A stretch of 64,000 bases of DNA from NCBI GenBank assembly GCA_018883185.1, contig VEQP01000004.1, positions 58,958 to 122,957 on the forward strand. The letters are read 5' to 3'. The stretch comes from Nevskiaceae bacterium (GTDB lineage Bacteria > Pseudomonadota > Gammaproteobacteria > Steroidobacterales > Steroidobacteraceae). This document shows positions 1-12,648 of the stretch, piece after piece; position 1 is the stretch's first letter, and the number at the start of each line of letters is the position of its first letter. The notes below the pieces were generated by a model. It was given only the letters and a program-made list of their open reading frames with translations, did no database searches and was not told the DNA's origin. Position numbers and translations under genes: made by a program.

Positions 1-434
1 CTCGGCTCGATCGGCTGCAGCGCGAGCCCGTCGGCACCAAATATCGCTGCGAACTCAGAGGCAAGCTGCCGTGACTCCACCGGCGTCAACGTCATCACGG
101 CGTTCATCGGCACGTGCACGGTCTTCATGCCGGCGAGCAGATGCAGCGGCGTGACGAGCCAGGGCGAATGCTCAGGGACGCCTTGCCCCGAGGGGGTCGG
201 CGGTGGCACAGCAGTCGCCGCGGCGGCAACGGCGGCCGCGGCGACGACGGCGGCCGGATCCGCCAGCGCCAAATCCTCACGGCCTTCGCGTCGCGCCAGC
301 CAATCACGCCAACCGCCACGCATCGACCGTGCGGCACCGAAACGCGCACGACTCAAGGAGACGCGCAATGCGGGCGATGCAGCCTCGGCTTCGCGCAGGA
401 AAAAGTCCGCCAGGATGATCACGAGTTCGCGCAC
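1..434 (-). CDS. RpfE-type conserved protein (phosphoglycerate mutase-like), N-terminal part
   Basis: The frame stays open from a GTG start to the window edge, giving about 144 residues. The upstream in-frame stop lies only some 30 bases before the GTG, and no ATG is available. The N-terminus (VRELVIILADFFLREA) is followed by a Trp-rich stretch (RGGWRDWLARREG), then an Ala/Pro linker, then a conserved-looking block (HSPWLVTPLHLLAGMKTVHV). This layout recalls the RpfE-type family of xanthomonads, sometimes annotated as cofactor-independent phosphoglycerate mutase-like, whose function is not settled. The divergent neighbour is a Mth938-domain gene only 20 bases away, an association I recall for this family. 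The gene itself is well supported; the family name is from memory of motifs and less certain. Confidence 0.6.
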   Translation of the reverse strand, partial: MRELVIILADFFLREAEAASPALRVSLSRARFGAARSMRGGWRDWLARREGREDLALADPAAVVAAAAVAAAATAVPPPTPSGQGVPEHSPWLVTPLHLLAGMKTVHVPMNAVMTLTPVESRQLASEFAAIFGADGLALQPIEP

Positions 435-454
435 ATCGCGTATGGTATCGGAGC

Positions 455-826
455 ATGAGACTTACTGTGTCTTCATCAGAGCAACGTCTGCTCATCCGCG
501 GCTATGCCGACGGCGTATTGCGAGTGGGCGATCAACAAATCACCACGCCGATCGCGCTCGGTGCCACCGAAGTGCACGGCACGCTGCAAGCCAGCGAGCC
601 TGCCGAGCTCACCGAGGCCGAACTCGCAACCGTGTTTGCGGCGCAGCCCGAAGTCGTGATCATCGGTTGGGCACGTGGGCAGTTTTTCCTGCCCGCCGCA
701 CAACGCCGCTGGTTTCTAGAGCGGCGTATCGGCCTCGAGTTGATGGAACTCGGCGCAGCCTGCCGTACTTTCAACGTATTGGTTGCCGATGATCGGCGCG
801 TGATCGGCCTGTTGTTCCCGCGCTGA
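455..826 (+). CDS. Mth938-like (DUF498/NDUFAF3-type) domain protein
   Basis: A 123-residue soluble protein spanning one Mth938-like domain. The characteristic parts are the central PEVVIIGWARGQFFLP strand-loop, where the family typically has IIGTG-type sequence, and the C-terminal MELGAACRTFNVL block followed by a hydrophobic last strand. The mitochondrial relative NDUFAF3 helps assemble complex I, but the role of the bacterial proteins is unclear and I assign none. It is divergent from the RpfE-type gene and runs towards pcm with a 4-base gap. Length and motif order fit the family well. Confidence 0.8.
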   Translation: MRLTVSSSEQRLLIRGYADGVLRVGDQQITTPIALGATEVHGTLQASEPAELTEAELATVFAAQPEVVIIGWARGQFFLPAAQRRWFLERRIGLELMELGAACRTFNVLVADDRRVIGLLFPR

Positions 827-830
827 GGGC

Positions 831-1502
831 TTACTCGGCCGTGATGGTGCCGCTTTGCAGCGGCACAAAAGACACGGCGCCGAGTTGCTCGCGCTCGTAA
901 CCCTGCGCGGTACGCGTGATCCGCAGCAGATCCTGCCGACCCTCACCGCCCACCGGCATCACGAGCCGGCCGCCCTCGGCCAGTTGCTGCAACAGGGCCG
1001 CGGGCACCTCGCGCGGCGCGGCGGCCACCAGAATCCCGTCGTAGGGACCCTGCGCGTTCCAACCCTCGTAACCATCGCCGTGACGAAAGCGCACGTTGCC
1101 GATGCCGAGTTCTTTCAGGCGTTGTTTGGCACGCAGCAACAGCGGCTCGATGCGCTCGATAGTGAACACCTGCGGCACAAGCCCGGCGAGCACGGCGGTC
1201 TGATAGCCGCAGCCCGTGCCGACCTCCAACACCTTCTGCGGTACACCGCCCTGCAGCAAGGCCTCGGTCATACGCGCCACGATGTAAGGCTGCGAGATCG
1301 TCTGCCCAAAGCCGATCGGCAACGCCGTATCCTCGTAGGCACGACTCGCCAAGGCCTCATCGACAAAAATATGCCGCGGCAGATCACGAATCCGCTCGAG
1401 CACAAACAGGTTGCGTATCCCCTGATCGCCCAGTCGCTGCACCAGCCGCTCGCGGGTGCGCGCCGAGGTCATGCCGATGCCGTTGAGGCGGGTCGCGCTC
1501 AT
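831..1502 (-). CDS. pcm: Protein-L-isoaspartate O-methyltransferase
   Basis: Repairs isoaspartyl residues in aged proteins by SAM-dependent methylation in the cytoplasm. The 223-residue protein has the family opening [10 protein letters not shown], the conserved [22 protein letters not shown] segment in two parts (RHIFV, then YEDTALPIG), [13 protein letters not shown], and the SAM-binding motif [17 protein letters not shown] second Met at residue 11 is an equally plausible start. It follows surE with 9-10 bases between them, the usual surE-pcm pairing in gammaproteobacteria, so the two are probably cotranscribed. Family assignment is secure. Confidence 0.95.
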   Translation of the reverse strand: MSATRLNGIGMTSARTRERLVQRLGDQGIRNLFVLERIRDLPRHIFVDEALASRAYEDTALPIGFGQTISQPYIVARMTEALLQGGVPQKVLEVGTGCGYQTAVLAGLVPQVFTIERIEPLLLRAKQRLKELGIGNVRFRHGDGYEGWNAQGPYDGILVAAAPREVPAALLQQLAEGGRLVMPVGGEGRQDLLRITRTAQGYEREQLGAVSFVPLQSGTITAE

Positions 1503-1512
1503 CCGCAGCAGT

Positions 1513-2271
1513 TCAAACCGTGATGCCGCCCAGCCAGCGATCCACGGTATCGATAGCCGAGTGTCGCGTGAGGTCGACCTGCAGGGGCGTCACCGACACG
1601 TAGCCCTCGGCCAGAGCAAAGAAATCCGTGCCGGGACCGTCGTCCTCACCCTCGCCGGCCCGCCCCACCCAGAACACCTCCCGACCGCGCGGGTCGCGCG
1701 CCCGCGTCACCTGATCGGAACGGTGGCGATGCCCAAGGCGCGTGGTCCGAAAGCCGCGCAACTCCTCGAACGGCAAGTGGGGGATGTTGACGTTGAGGAT
1801 CATGTGCCGATCGAGCGGCTGCTCAAGCAGATGACCGACGATCAAGCGGGCCACGCGCGCTGCCGCGGTGAAATCGGCCCGACCCTCGTTGGGTCGACGC
1901 AGCGAGAAAGCGACGGTCGGCAAACCGAGGAAACGTCCCTCGATCGCAGCCGCCACGGTGCCCGAGTACAGCACGTCATCGCCGAGGTTCTCGCCGTTGT
2001 TGATGCCGGAGACCACCATGTCGTGCTGGTAATCGAACAACCCGGAGATCGCCAGATGCACGCAGTCGGTCGGCGTGCCGGAGACGTAATACTTGTCGGG
2101 TTCGTACTGCGTGACCCGCAAGGGCAATTCCAAGGTAAGAGCGTTGCTCGCGCCACTGTGGTTGCGCTCAGGGGCGACCACGGTGAGTTCGGCGAGCCCC
2201 TCAAGCGACTGACGCAGGGCAATGATGCCCCGCGCCCGGTAGCCGTCATCGTTGCAGACGAGGATCTTCAT
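1513..2271 (-). CDS. surE: 5'/3'-nucleotidase SurE
   Basis: A metal-dependent nucleotidase, active on nucleoside monophosphates and short polyphosphate in characterised members. The 252-residue protein opens with [16 protein letters not shown], holding the metal-binding Asp-Asp pair, then [17 protein letters not shown] with the conserved Asn and Ser, and [12 protein letters not shown] further on. The [19 protein letters not shown] block is also typical. It heads a two-gene unit with pcm. The divergent Smr-domain gene starts 88 bases away, and a TATATT hexamer in between could serve as its -10. Confidence 0.96.
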   Translation of the reverse strand: MKILVCNDDGYRARGIIALRQSLEGLAELTVVAPERNHSGASNALTLELPLRVTQYEPDKYYVSGTPTDCVHLAISGLFDYQHDMVVSGINNGENLGDDVLYSGTVAAAIEGRFLGLPTVAFSLRRPNEGRADFTAAARVARLIVGHLLEQPLDRHMILNVNIPHLPFEELRGFRTTRLGHRHRSDQVTRARDPRGREVFWVGRAGEGEDDGPGTDFFALAEGYVSVTPLQVDLTRHSAIDTVDRWLGGITV

Positions 2272-2285
2272 CGGGCGATATCAAC

Positions 2286-2315
2286 TTGGAGACCTGTGAA
2301 GCGGCCCAATATACT
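2286..2315. promoter_or_regulatory. Overlapping divergent promoter candidates between surE and the Smr gene
   Basis: On the plus strand TTGGAG and TATACT are separated by 18 bases, a plausible promoter for the Smr-domain gene. On the minus strand TATATT (2308-2313) overlaps the same bases and could be the -10 for surE, but its -35 is poor. The two could compete for polymerase. Seen by eye only. Confidence 0.35.
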
Positions 2316-2359
2316 GAAAGCACGAGGCTCGAGAAAGCCGAGCAGCCGGAGGTAGCAGG

Positions 2360-2941
2360 ATGCGCAAACCCCGCCGAGATCAGCGTCGCGAACGGCCTCG
2401 AGCGCCGCTTGCTGAGCCGCCCGCCGAGGATGTGCAGGCGTTTCGCGAAGCCGTGCGCGGCACTCAGCCGTTGCGCCACACGCCGCGAGTGCCGCCACGC
2501 CGCAAGCCACCGCCAGCCAAGGCGCTGTTTCGTCGTCAAGGCGAGGCCGAAGTGCTCGAAGAGAGCCTAACCCTCACGCCTGGTGATCTCGACGTCGAAT
2601 TCGGTGAGGAGTTGAGCTATCGACGCAACGGCATCCAGGACGCCGTCATGCGCCGCCTGCGCCGTGGTCACTATCGCGTCGAAATCGAACTCGACTTGCA
2701 CGGGATGATCGTGCCGGAGGCAAAGCAGGCGCTACGCGAGTTCCTCGCTCGCGCCATCGCCAGACAGTGTCGCTGCGTACGCATCATTCACGGCAAGGGC
2801 TTGGGCTCGGGTCCGCGCGGCCCGGTCATCAAGCAGGCCGTCAACGTCATTCTGCGACGCACGGAGCCCGTAGTCGCCTTTTGCTCCGCGCGTCAGGTGG
2901 ACGGCGGCACGGGCGCGATTTACGTCTTGCTCAGCGGTTGA
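2360..2941 (+). CDS. Smr-domain protein, SmrB/YfcN-like endonuclease
   Basis: The 193-residue protein has a basic, Pro-rich N-terminal part with the FREAVRGTQPLRHTPR element seen in YfcN-type proteins. A C-terminal Smr domain (about residues 110-193) carries the DLHG motif (ELDLHGMIVPEA) and IIHGKGLGS. The E. coli relative SmrB cleaves mRNA at collided ribosomes; whether this one does so is inference from the similar layout. A strong GGAGG ribosome-binding site lies 7 bases before the ATG and fixes the start. It is a lone plus-strand gene between two minus-strand units. Confidence 0.85.
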   Translation: MRKPRRDQRRERPRAPLAEPPAEDVQAFREAVRGTQPLRHTPRVPPRRKPPPAKALFRRQGEAEVLEESLTLTPGDLDVEFGEELSYRRNGIQDAVMRRLRRGHYRVEIELDLHGMIVPEAKQALREFLARAIARQCRCVRIIHGKGLGSGPRGPVIKQAVNVILRRTEPVVAFCSARQVDGGTGAIYVLLSG

Positions 2942-2948
2942 CGAACAC

Positions 2949-3710
2949 TCAACGCGGCGCGCCACGCAGCGCCGCCAACATCGCAGCGCGCGTCTCCGCC
3001 GTGACCCAGCCGTCAGCCAACAAGGACTCGAGCGTCTCGCGCGGCGAGTCATAAATCCGCACCAGATCGGCCCGCACCATCGCGCGGGTACGCGCCGCAG
3101 TCTGCGGCGGCAACGCCGCATACTCTTGGGCGCGAGCGAGCGCCACCTCGCGAACCCGCGCAGCCTCCACCACTTCGTCGACGAGCCCAATCGCCAAGGC
3201 CTTCACCGGGTCGACCATCGCGCCGCGACCGAGCATCTCGGCTGCACGCGCCGACCCCAAGATCCGCTCGTAGACCCGGAAAATGGTCTCGCCGGGATAG
3301 AGTCCGACCTGCACTTCATTCAGCCCGATGCGAAAATCGCCGGCCGCCATCACGCGCTGATCGCAGAGCAACGCAACGACGGTGCCACCTGCAGGACAAT
3401 GACCCGTGAGCGCCGCCACGAGCGGCAACGAACAGCGCGCGAGGCGCTGTTGTAATTGTGTGAACGCATGCACGAGTGCCAGCGCTGTCTCCGAAGTGCC
3501 GGTGACTTCCCGCACATCGAGCCCCGCCGAAAATACCCCGGGCGCACCCGAGAGCACGAGCGCACGGATTGAACCGTCTGCAGCCGCCTGCTGCTCGGCA
3601 ACCGCGATCGCCTGCGCAAGGCCCGCGGCGAGTGCGCTGCCGAACGCGTTGACCGGCGGACGCGCGAGGCGCAGTTCGCGCACTGCGCCATGATCCTGTG
3701 TCTCAAGCAT
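2949..3710 (-). CDS. Crotonase-family enoyl-CoA isomerase/hydratase, ECI1-like
   Basis: A 253-residue crotonase-fold protein. The oxyanion-hole segment GVFSAGLDVREV and the block GHCPAGGTVVALLCDQR followed by GLNEVQVGLYPGE resemble mitochondrial delta3,delta2-enoyl-CoA isomerase (ECI1) more than classical hydratase, because they keep the C-P-A-G-G and G-L-N-E signatures. The likely job is to shift a double bond so that unsaturated fatty acids can enter beta-oxidation. I chose the ATG that overlaps the truD stop by 8 bases; a longer reading would run into truD. No other fatty-acid oxidation gene is nearby, so the setting does not help. The substrate is not determined. Confidence 0.8.
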   Translation of the reverse strand: MLETQDHGAVRELRLARPPVNAFGSALAAGLAQAIAVAEQQAAADGSIRALVLSGAPGVFSAGLDVREVTGTSETALALVHAFTQLQQRLARCSLPLVAALTGHCPAGGTVVALLCDQRVMAAGDFRIGLNEVQVGLYPGETIFRVYERILGSARAAEMLGRGAMVDPVKALAIGLVDEVVEAARVREVALARAQEYAALPPQTAARTRAMVRADLVRIYDSPRETLESLLADGWVTAETRAAMLAALRGAPR

Positions 3711-4749
3711 GTTCTTCGACTCCTGTGGCATCGTCGCTGTGCACGAGTTCGCGCACCACGGTGGTGGCAAAACTGCCGCCTCGCAGACTGAATTTCAACT
3801 CGCAGGCGCCCTCCTCCGGCAACCAGCGCAGTGCGAGCTCCCGCACCACCATACGCAGCGGCCGACGCGCGCTCGCGAGTCGATCGGCGCGCAGCAATTC
3901 GAGCAAGGCGGGATAGCGCGCTGCCACCGTCGCCTCGAGTTCAGCGACTTCGCCGCTCACACCACTCTCACCCTCACCCCACAGCGGACCGGTGGGGTGG
4001 ATGTCGAGCGCAGCGAGGCGCTGGCGCAGCGTCTCATCGACCGTCTCGACGCGAAACGACGAGTTGCTGCCTTCGAGATTGGCGCGCTCCCCCGGCAGCA
4101 GCGCGTTCCAGTGACCCGCTGCGAGCCGCTCGGCCAGCACGGCGTTGAAAATCAGGCTACGCGCCGCCGAATAGGCAAAGCCACGCTCGCCGCGCACCGG
4201 CTCGCCGCGCAGCACCGCGAGGTTGCCAAGGTCGCGACCGAAACGCTGCGGACCAAAATAATTGGGCACCCCCTCGCGACCGATGTCCGCCACGCGTCGC
4301 TCTAGCGCCTCGCGAGAGCCCACGAAGCCACGCAGCACCAGCGTGAAGCGATTGCCTGCGAGTGCACCGCGCGGCAACTTGCGCGTGTGGCGATGCGCCT
4401 CGATGACTTCGTAGCCCTCGCCGGTGCGGCCCGCCCACTCCGCCGCGCCACCGCGACGCGCGGGCACGGTGAACCATTGCGTCGTCACGGCGCGTCGGTC
4501 TTTAAGTCCGGCGTAGCCGACCTCGAACGGTCGAACGCTCGCCTGGCGAGCGAGCTCCGCTGCGACCCACCCGCTGTTGGCGTTGCGCTTGCGCACCCGC
4601 AGCAGCCAGTGTTCACCTTGCCCGGAGGGTTCAAAGCCCAAGATTTCATCGACCTGAAAATCCTCGAGCTGCTCGCGCAGGCGCGCACGCCCGGCAGCAG
4701 GCTCGACCGCACGCGGCGGATCGAGCGCCAAAGTCTGCCAGCCGATCAC
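3703..4749 (-). CDS. truD: tRNA pseudouridine(13) synthase TruD
   Basis: Converts uridine 13 of tRNA to pseudouridine. The frame is open further upstream, but homology begins at the GTG that overlaps the ispF stop (GTGA), giving 348 residues, the family's usual size. Visible features are REQLEDFQVDEILGFEPSG near the N-terminus, the catalytic-Asp motif YAGLKDRRAVTTQWF at about residues 75-90, RGALAGNRFTLVLRGF, and GVPNYFGPQRFGR. It is translationally coupled to ispF, as commonly found in the ispD-ispF-truD-surE-pcm neighbourhood. Confidence 0.95.
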   Translation of the reverse strand: MIGWQTLALDPPRAVEPAAGRARLREQLEDFQVDEILGFEPSGQGEHWLLRVRKRNANSGWVAAELARQASVRPFEVGYAGLKDRRAVTTQWFTVPARRGGAAEWAGRTGEGYEVIEAHRHTRKLPRGALAGNRFTLVLRGFVGSREALERRVADIGREGVPNYFGPQRFGRDLGNLAVLRGEPVRGERGFAYSAARSLIFNAVLAERLAAGHWNALLPGERANLEGSNSSFRVETVDETLRQRLAALDIHPTGPLWGEGESGVSGEVAELEATVAARYPALLELLRADRLASARRPLRMVVRELALRWLPEEGACELKFSLRGGSFATTVVRELVHSDDATGVEEHA

Positions 4750-5237
4750 GGCGTGGTGACCGAGGCGGACTCGATGAGTACGGTCGCCATCGCCGCCAAG
4801 CCCTCGCCGCGACCGGCAAAACCGAGTCGCTCCGTGGTAGTGGCCTTGAGGTTCACCGCCTCCACCGCAATGCCCAGCAGACCCGCCACACTCGCGCGTA
4901 TGACCTCGCGCTGCGCGGCGATCCGCGGTGCTTCGCAGAGTAGCGTGAGATCGGCATTGACGAGCTGCCAGCCTCGCGCAGCCAGCAGCGATATCGCATG
5001 AGTGACGAACTGTCCGCTTGCAGCGCCCCGCCACTGCGGGTCGTTGTCGGGAAAGTGCTGGCCGATGTCACCGAGTCCCGCAGCGCCGAGCAGGGCATCG
5101 CAGAGCGCGTGCAGCAGCACGTCGCCATCCGAGTGCGCGCGCACCCCCTGGGTGTGCGGCAAGCGCACGCCTCCCAACATGACGTGATCACCGTCTGCGA
5201 ACGCATGCACGTCGATCCCCGAACCCACTCTGATCAT
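4746..5237 (-). CDS. ispF: 2-C-methyl-D-erythritol 2,4-cyclodiphosphate synthase
   Basis: Fifth enzyme of the MEP isoprenoid pathway; it cyclises CDP-ME-2-phosphate to MEcPP and releases CMP. The 163-residue protein starts MIRVGSGIDVHAF, where Asp and His bind the metal, followed by HSDGDVLLHALCDALLGA, GDIGQHFPDNDPQW and KATTTERLGFAGRGEG. Its ATG overlaps the ispD stop (ATGA), and its own stop overlaps the truD GTG, so the three genes are coupled. The longer upstream frame has no homology and was discarded. Confidence 0.97.
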   Translation of the reverse strand: MIRVGSGIDVHAFADGDHVMLGGVRLPHTQGVRAHSDGDVLLHALCDALLGAAGLGDIGQHFPDNDPQWRGAASGQFVTHAISLLAARGWQLVNADLTLLCEAPRIAAQREVIRASVAGLLGIAVEAVNLKATTTERLGFAGRGEGLAAMATVLIESASVTTP

Positions 5238-6001
5238 GGCTCCACTCCGTTCTTTGCACTCGCACCGCGCGCGGCGAGTATGCCTTCGGCCAGTGCCCAA
5301 TCCTGCGCCGTGGTGACCTTGATATTGGTCGACTCGCCTGCGACGAGGAGCGGCTCGGCCCCCTGCCACTCCATAGCCTGAGCCTCATCGGTCGGACGCC
5401 GCCCCGCGGCATGTGCGGCATCGAGGGCGCTCAGCAAGGCACCGAGTCGAAACATCTGTGGCGTCAGCGCACGCCATAGTCCTTCGCGCGCCACCGTCTC
5501 GCGACTTGTCGCAAGGCCGGCGCCGCTGCAATCACGCTTCAGGGTGTCGGTCACGGGCACCGCGAGCAAACCGCCAGCTAAGGTACCCGCGCGCCCGGTC
5601 AAGGGCTCAGCCGTGCTGCCGACGGCGCTCAGCAGGGCGTCGATCTCGCCCGCACTGACACAAGGTCGAGCGGCATCGTGTACTAACACCCACTCCCCCC
5701 CGCCCACGCCGCTCGCCTGTAAACGCTGCAGCGCCGCACGCACCGAGTCGGCGCGCTCTGCACCGCCTGGCGCCTCGATCGGCACACGCGCGAGATGCGC
5801 TCTGACGCGCGGCCAGTGGGCATCGTCGGCGGCGAGCGCCACGACGAGTCCCCGGCAACTCGAATGCGCAAGGAAAGGCTGTACCGACCACTCGAGCATG
5901 CTGCGCCCGGCCAGCGTCAAATATTGTTTGGGAGTGTCTGCCCCAAGCCGCGTGCCACGGCCGGCCGCCGGCATCACGAGCCAGTACGGCGGCCTCTCCA
6001 A
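5234..6001 (-). CDS. ispD: 2-C-methyl-D-erythritol 4-phosphate cytidylyltransferase
   Basis: Transfers CMP from CTP to MEP in the MEP pathway. The nucleotide-binding motif WLVMPAAGRGTRLG is followed by TPKQYLTLAGRSMLEW, VLVHDAARPCVS and, at the end, GESTNIKVTTAQDWALAE. The start is uncertain. The only ATG lies inside the PAAGRG strand, too late for the family, so I chose the TTG just after the ftsB stop (255 residues). No obvious ribosome-binding site marks it, and coupling to ftsB would explain that. Confidence 0.92.
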   Translation of the reverse strand: MERPPYWLVMPAAGRGTRLGADTPKQYLTLAGRSMLEWSVQPFLAHSSCRGLVVALAADDAHWPRVRAHLARVPIEAPGGAERADSVRAALQRLQASGVGGGEWVLVHDAARPCVSAGEIDALLSAVGSTAEPLTGRAGTLAGGLLAVPVTDTLKRDCSGAGLATSRETVAREGLWRALTPQMFRLGALLSALDAAHAAGRRPTDEAQAMEWQGAEPLLVAGESTNIKVTTAQDWALAEGILAARGASAKNGVEP

Positions 6002-6008
6002 GGCCGAC

Positions 6009-6335
6009 TCAGCGCTGCGCCGTGCGCGTGCGCTCGGGCGCAGGCGCCGTCGGTGCAACGACCTTCGGCACGACCTGATAGAACGACTCGGACGACCCGA
6101 TCATGCCGAGCTCGCTGCGCGCGCGCTCCTCGATGGCGGTCATACCGGCTTTGAGATCAGCGACTTCGGCAGCCAGTTGGGCGTTGCGTTGGTTGAGTTC
6201 GGCGTTGGTGGCGCTCTGCTGTGCCACCGCGACCTTCAGCCGATAGGCTTCACTGACGCCGTCGTCGGACAACCAGATGCGGTACTGCAGCAGCACCGTC
6301 AGTGAAAGCAGAATGCCGGCGAACCATCGGGTCAT
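6009..6335 (-). CDS. ftsB: Cell division protein FtsB
   Basis: A small bitopic divisome protein that links FtsL and FtsQ. The 108 residues comprise a short cytoplasmic start (MTRW), one membrane helix (about 5-21), then a periplasmic coiled coil with heptad-like hydrophobics and NQRNAQLAAEVADLK, then EERARSELGMI, which is typical of FtsB. Its place between eno and ispD is the conserved gammaproteobacterial arrangement. The 49 bases between eno and ftsB show no terminator, so it is probably cotranscribed with eno. Confidence 0.93.
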   Translation of the reverse strand: MTRWFAGILLSLTVLLQYRIWLSDDGVSEAYRLKVAVAQQSATNAELNQRNAQLAAEVADLKAGMTAIEERARSELGMIGSSESFYQVVPKVVAPTAPAPERTRTAQR

Positions 6336-6384
6336 TGGCCGGCAATGGTAATCCTGCGAAAGTTCAAATGAAACCCCTGTCGCA

Positions 6385-10131
<3,747 letters not shown>

Positions 10132-10204
10132 TTAAAGCGCCGTACTCTTCGACTCGCGCGTGGCCCGCGCGGGGCGTCGATGAGTTTCAGCACGACGGGA
10201 CGAT

Positions 10205-10233
10205 ATCTTAATAAAAATACGCGCTTATCTCAA
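10205..10233 (-). promoter_or_regulatory. Probable sigma-70 promoter for pyrG
   Basis: On the minus strand TTGAGA (five of six matches to TTGACA) and TAAGAT (four of six matches to TATAAT) are exactly 17 bases apart in an AT-rich patch. The -35 overlaps the tilS stop codon. Transcription would begin near 10198, leaving an 80-base leader before the pyrG ATG. The rest of the 108-base gap holds only a GC-rich hairpin without a T run. Confidence 0.65.
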
Positions 10234-11625
10234 TGCGCGCATGAGTGGCGCCGACTCCCAGACGAGTCGCAAGCGATCTTTCGCGGCAGTTCGGCCGGGC
10301 TTGGCCCGATAGGCTGCATCGATCGCTAGATTCACCACCGCTACGATCGGGCCCGAGGCATCGCCGGCCCGCAGCAGCGGCCAGTGCCGTCGCTCCCAGG
10401 GCAGCACTGCGGCGACTCGAAAGAGCTCTTTCACGCTGAGCCGCGGCCCAACACTGCGGCCTGGCTCGCCTAAATCTGGCTCGCCTGAATAAGGCCGCAA
10501 GGACTCGCCCTCCGCTCGAGGGGTGACGCTGAGCACGGCCGGCAAGCGCCGCGCATCGAGTTCACCTTCGGGATCACGGCGCAGACGCAGCACGCCTCGG
10601 GTCTCGCCAAGCACATACGGACGTCCACGCTGCCAGTGCCACTCGCCCTCGCGTACATCCTCAGGCGGCTGCCCCAAGGCATACAGCGCCCCCCGGAAGC
10701 GGCGTACTTCCACGCTACCCCAGCGCACGAAAGGCTGGGCATCGGCGCGAGCAGCAGGCAATTCGCAGCGGATGCGCTCGAGGTGCACCCGATCGGGCAA
10801 AGGCAAATCCGCCTCGCGCAACCATTCGCGCAAGGCATTGCGTTGCCGGATGACCGAGAGAGAACGCAGCGCGCTGAGCTCCACAGGGCCTTGCGGCGCC
10901 ACGCGCTCAAGATCCGCCTGCGCCTGCTCGCGCAGCAGTTGCTGCGCCTCACCGAGATGCGCGGCGCTGCGCGCGACCACCGTGGCCACCGCCGGCCAGC
11001 GCTCGCGCAGCGCCGGCAGCACGCGGTGGCGAAGATAATTGCGATCGAAACGCTCATCCACGTTGCTGTCATCGTCGACCCAGCTCACGCCGCTCGCTCG
11101 CGCATACGTTTCGAGCTCGCTGCGGGGCTCGGCGAGCAGCGGCCGTAGCAGCCAGCGCTCGCCCAATCGCGTGCACTCGCCCATGGCGGCGAGCCCTGCA
11201 ACCCCGGCGCCCCGCAATAACTGCAGCAGGAAGGTTTCGAGCTGATCGTCTTGATGATGCGCCGTGAGCAGCAGCTCCCCCGGCAACAACGCATGCGTCA
11301 ACGCGGCGTAACGCACGCGACGCGCTTCGGCCTCGAGCGAGCGGCCAGGCCCTTGCGGCACACGGACCCGACGCACGATCAGTGGTACCTCGAGTGCGGT
11401 GCAAAGCCTGCGGCATTGCTGCTCCCAGGACCTTGCGGCAGGCCGAAGTTGGTGATTGATATGCACGGCACGGATCGTGAGACGTCGCCAGCGCGCGCTG
11501 CGTCGACGCAGCTGCTGCAAGGCGCGCAGCAGTGCCACCGAATCGGCACCGCCACTCAGTGCGATACACAATCCACGGACCGAGACCGTCTCGAGTGGCC
11601 CCTCGAGCGCGGCCTGCAATCGCAC
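10225..11625 (-). CDS. tilS: tRNA(Ile)-lysidine synthetase
   Basis: Adds lysine to C34 of the AUA-reading isoleucine tRNA, an essential step. The PP-loop motif LSGGADSVALLRAL at residues 23-36 binds ATP. AVHINHQLRPAA and LLTAHHQDDQLETFLLQLLRG are the conserved N-domain blocks, and DDSNVDERFDRNYLRHRVLP is the usual tRNA-contact region. The start shown is GTG. The frame is open upstream to the accA stop and contains a CTG there, so the protein may be about 16 residues longer. It lies 44 bases after accA, a common pairing. Confidence 0.93.
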   Translation of the reverse strand: MRLQAALEGPLETVSVRGLCIALSGGADSVALLRALQQLRRRSARWRRLTIRAVHINHQLRPAARSWEQQCRRLCTALEVPLIVRRVRVPQGPGRSLEAEARRVRYAALTHALLPGELLLTAHHQDDQLETFLLQLLRGAGVAGLAAMGECTRLGERWLLRPLLAEPRSELETYARASGVSWVDDDSNVDERFDRNYLRHRVLPALRERWPAVATVVARSAAHLGEAQQLLREQAQADLERVAPQGPVELSALRSLSVIRQRNALREWLREADLPLPDRVHLERIRCELPAARADAQPFVRWGSVEVRRFRGALYALGQPPEDVREGEWHWQRGRPYVLGETRGVLRLRRDPEGELDARRLPAVLSVTPRAEGESLRPYSGEPDLGEPGRSVGPRLSVKELFRVAAVLPWERRHWPLLRAGDASGPIVAVVNLAIDAAYRAKPGRTAAKDRLRLVWESAPLMRALR

Positions 11626-11669
11626 CGCGAGCCGATGCGGCAGATCCGCCGCCTGCGGCCGCGCGCGCT

Positions 11670-12635
11670 TCAGCCGTCCACCTCGGTGAAGACACCGAAG
11701 CCTGCGATCTTGCGCGAGCGCTCCTCGAGCAGTTCGTCGGTGGACTTGGCCAGTAGATCCTGCAGATGCCCGGCGAGTGCCGCGCGCAACGACTCGGCAA
11801 TCACGGCGGGGTTACGATGCGCACCGCCGAGCGGCTCGGCGATGATCTCATCGACCAGATCGAGCGCGTGCAGACGATCGGCCGTGAGCCCCATGGCATC
11901 GGCCGCCGCTTCCTTCTTGTCGGCGCTCTTCCAAAGAATCGACGCACACCCTTCCGGCGAAATCACCGAGTAGGTGCTGTACTGCAGCATCAGCAAACGA
12001 TCGCACACACCGATGGCGAGCGCACCGCCCGAACCACCCTCGCCGATGACCACGCTGATGATGGGCACTCGCAGCTTTGCCATCTCGAAGAGATTGCGGG
12101 CGATCGCCTCGCTTTGGCCGCGCTCCTCGGAATCGAGCCCAGGATACGCACCCGGAGTATCGATAAAGGTGATCACGGGCAAAGCGAAGCGCTCGGCAAG
12201 GCGCATCAAGCGCAGGGCCTTGCGATAGCCCTCGGGCTTGGGCATGCCGTAGTTGCGCCGTACGCGCTCTTTCGTGTCGCGGCCTTTTTGGTGGCCTATG
12301 ACCACCACCGCCGTACCATCGAGTCGCGCGAGCCCGCCGATCAGCGCCTGATCGTCACCAAACATGCGATCGCCATGCAGCTCCTGAAACTCGGTAAAGG
12401 CGCTGCCGAGATAATCAAGCGTGTAAGGGCGCTGCGGGTGACGCGCAAGCTGGGTGATCTGCCAAGGACTGAGCTTGCCAAAGATTGAGCGAGTCAACTG
12501 CTCGCTCTTGCCTTGCAGGCGAGCGATCTCGTCCTGCACGTTGACCCCGGAGCCCGCGGTGACGTGACGCAGCTCCTCGATCTTCGCCTCGAGCTCGGCG
12601 ATCGGCTGTTCGAAGTCCAGAAAGTTGATGCCCAT
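11670..12635 (-). CDS. accA: Acetyl-CoA carboxylase carboxyltransferase subunit alpha
   Basis: With AccD it transfers the carboxyl group from biotin carrier protein to acetyl-CoA, the committed step of fatty-acid synthesis. The 321-residue protein starts [21 protein letters not shown] and has the crotonase-like core [20 protein letters not shown] and [20 protein letters not shown], plus [20 protein letters not shown]. It follows dnaE by 13 bases, the standard dnaE-accA order. Confidence 0.98.
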   Translation of the reverse strand: MGINFLDFEQPIAELEAKIEELRHVTAGSGVNVQDEIARLQGKSEQLTRSIFGKLSPWQITQLARHPQRPYTLDYLGSAFTEFQELHGDRMFGDDQALIGGLARLDGTAVVVIGHQKGRDTKERVRRNYGMPKPEGYRKALRLMRLAERFALPVITFIDTPGAYPGLDSEERGQSEAIARNLFEMAKLRVPIISVVIGEGGSGGALAIGVCDRLLMLQYSTYSVISPEGCASILWKSADKKEAAADAMGLTADRLHALDLVDEIIAEPLGGAHRNPAVIAESLRAALAGHLQDLLAKSTDELLEERSRKIAGFGVFTEVDG

Positions 12636-12648
12636 CGGCCTAATCTTA

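Noticed and set aside
4750..5034. N-terminal extension of TruD by 95 residues.
   Set aside because: The extension overlaps ispF out of frame, is low-complexity Arg/Gly/Cys, and the TruD homology starts at the GTG overlapping the ispF stop.
10155..10171. CGCGCG-TGGCC-CGCGCG hairpin in the pyrG leader.
   Set aside because: No T run on either side, and such GC hairpins are expected by chance in this base composition.
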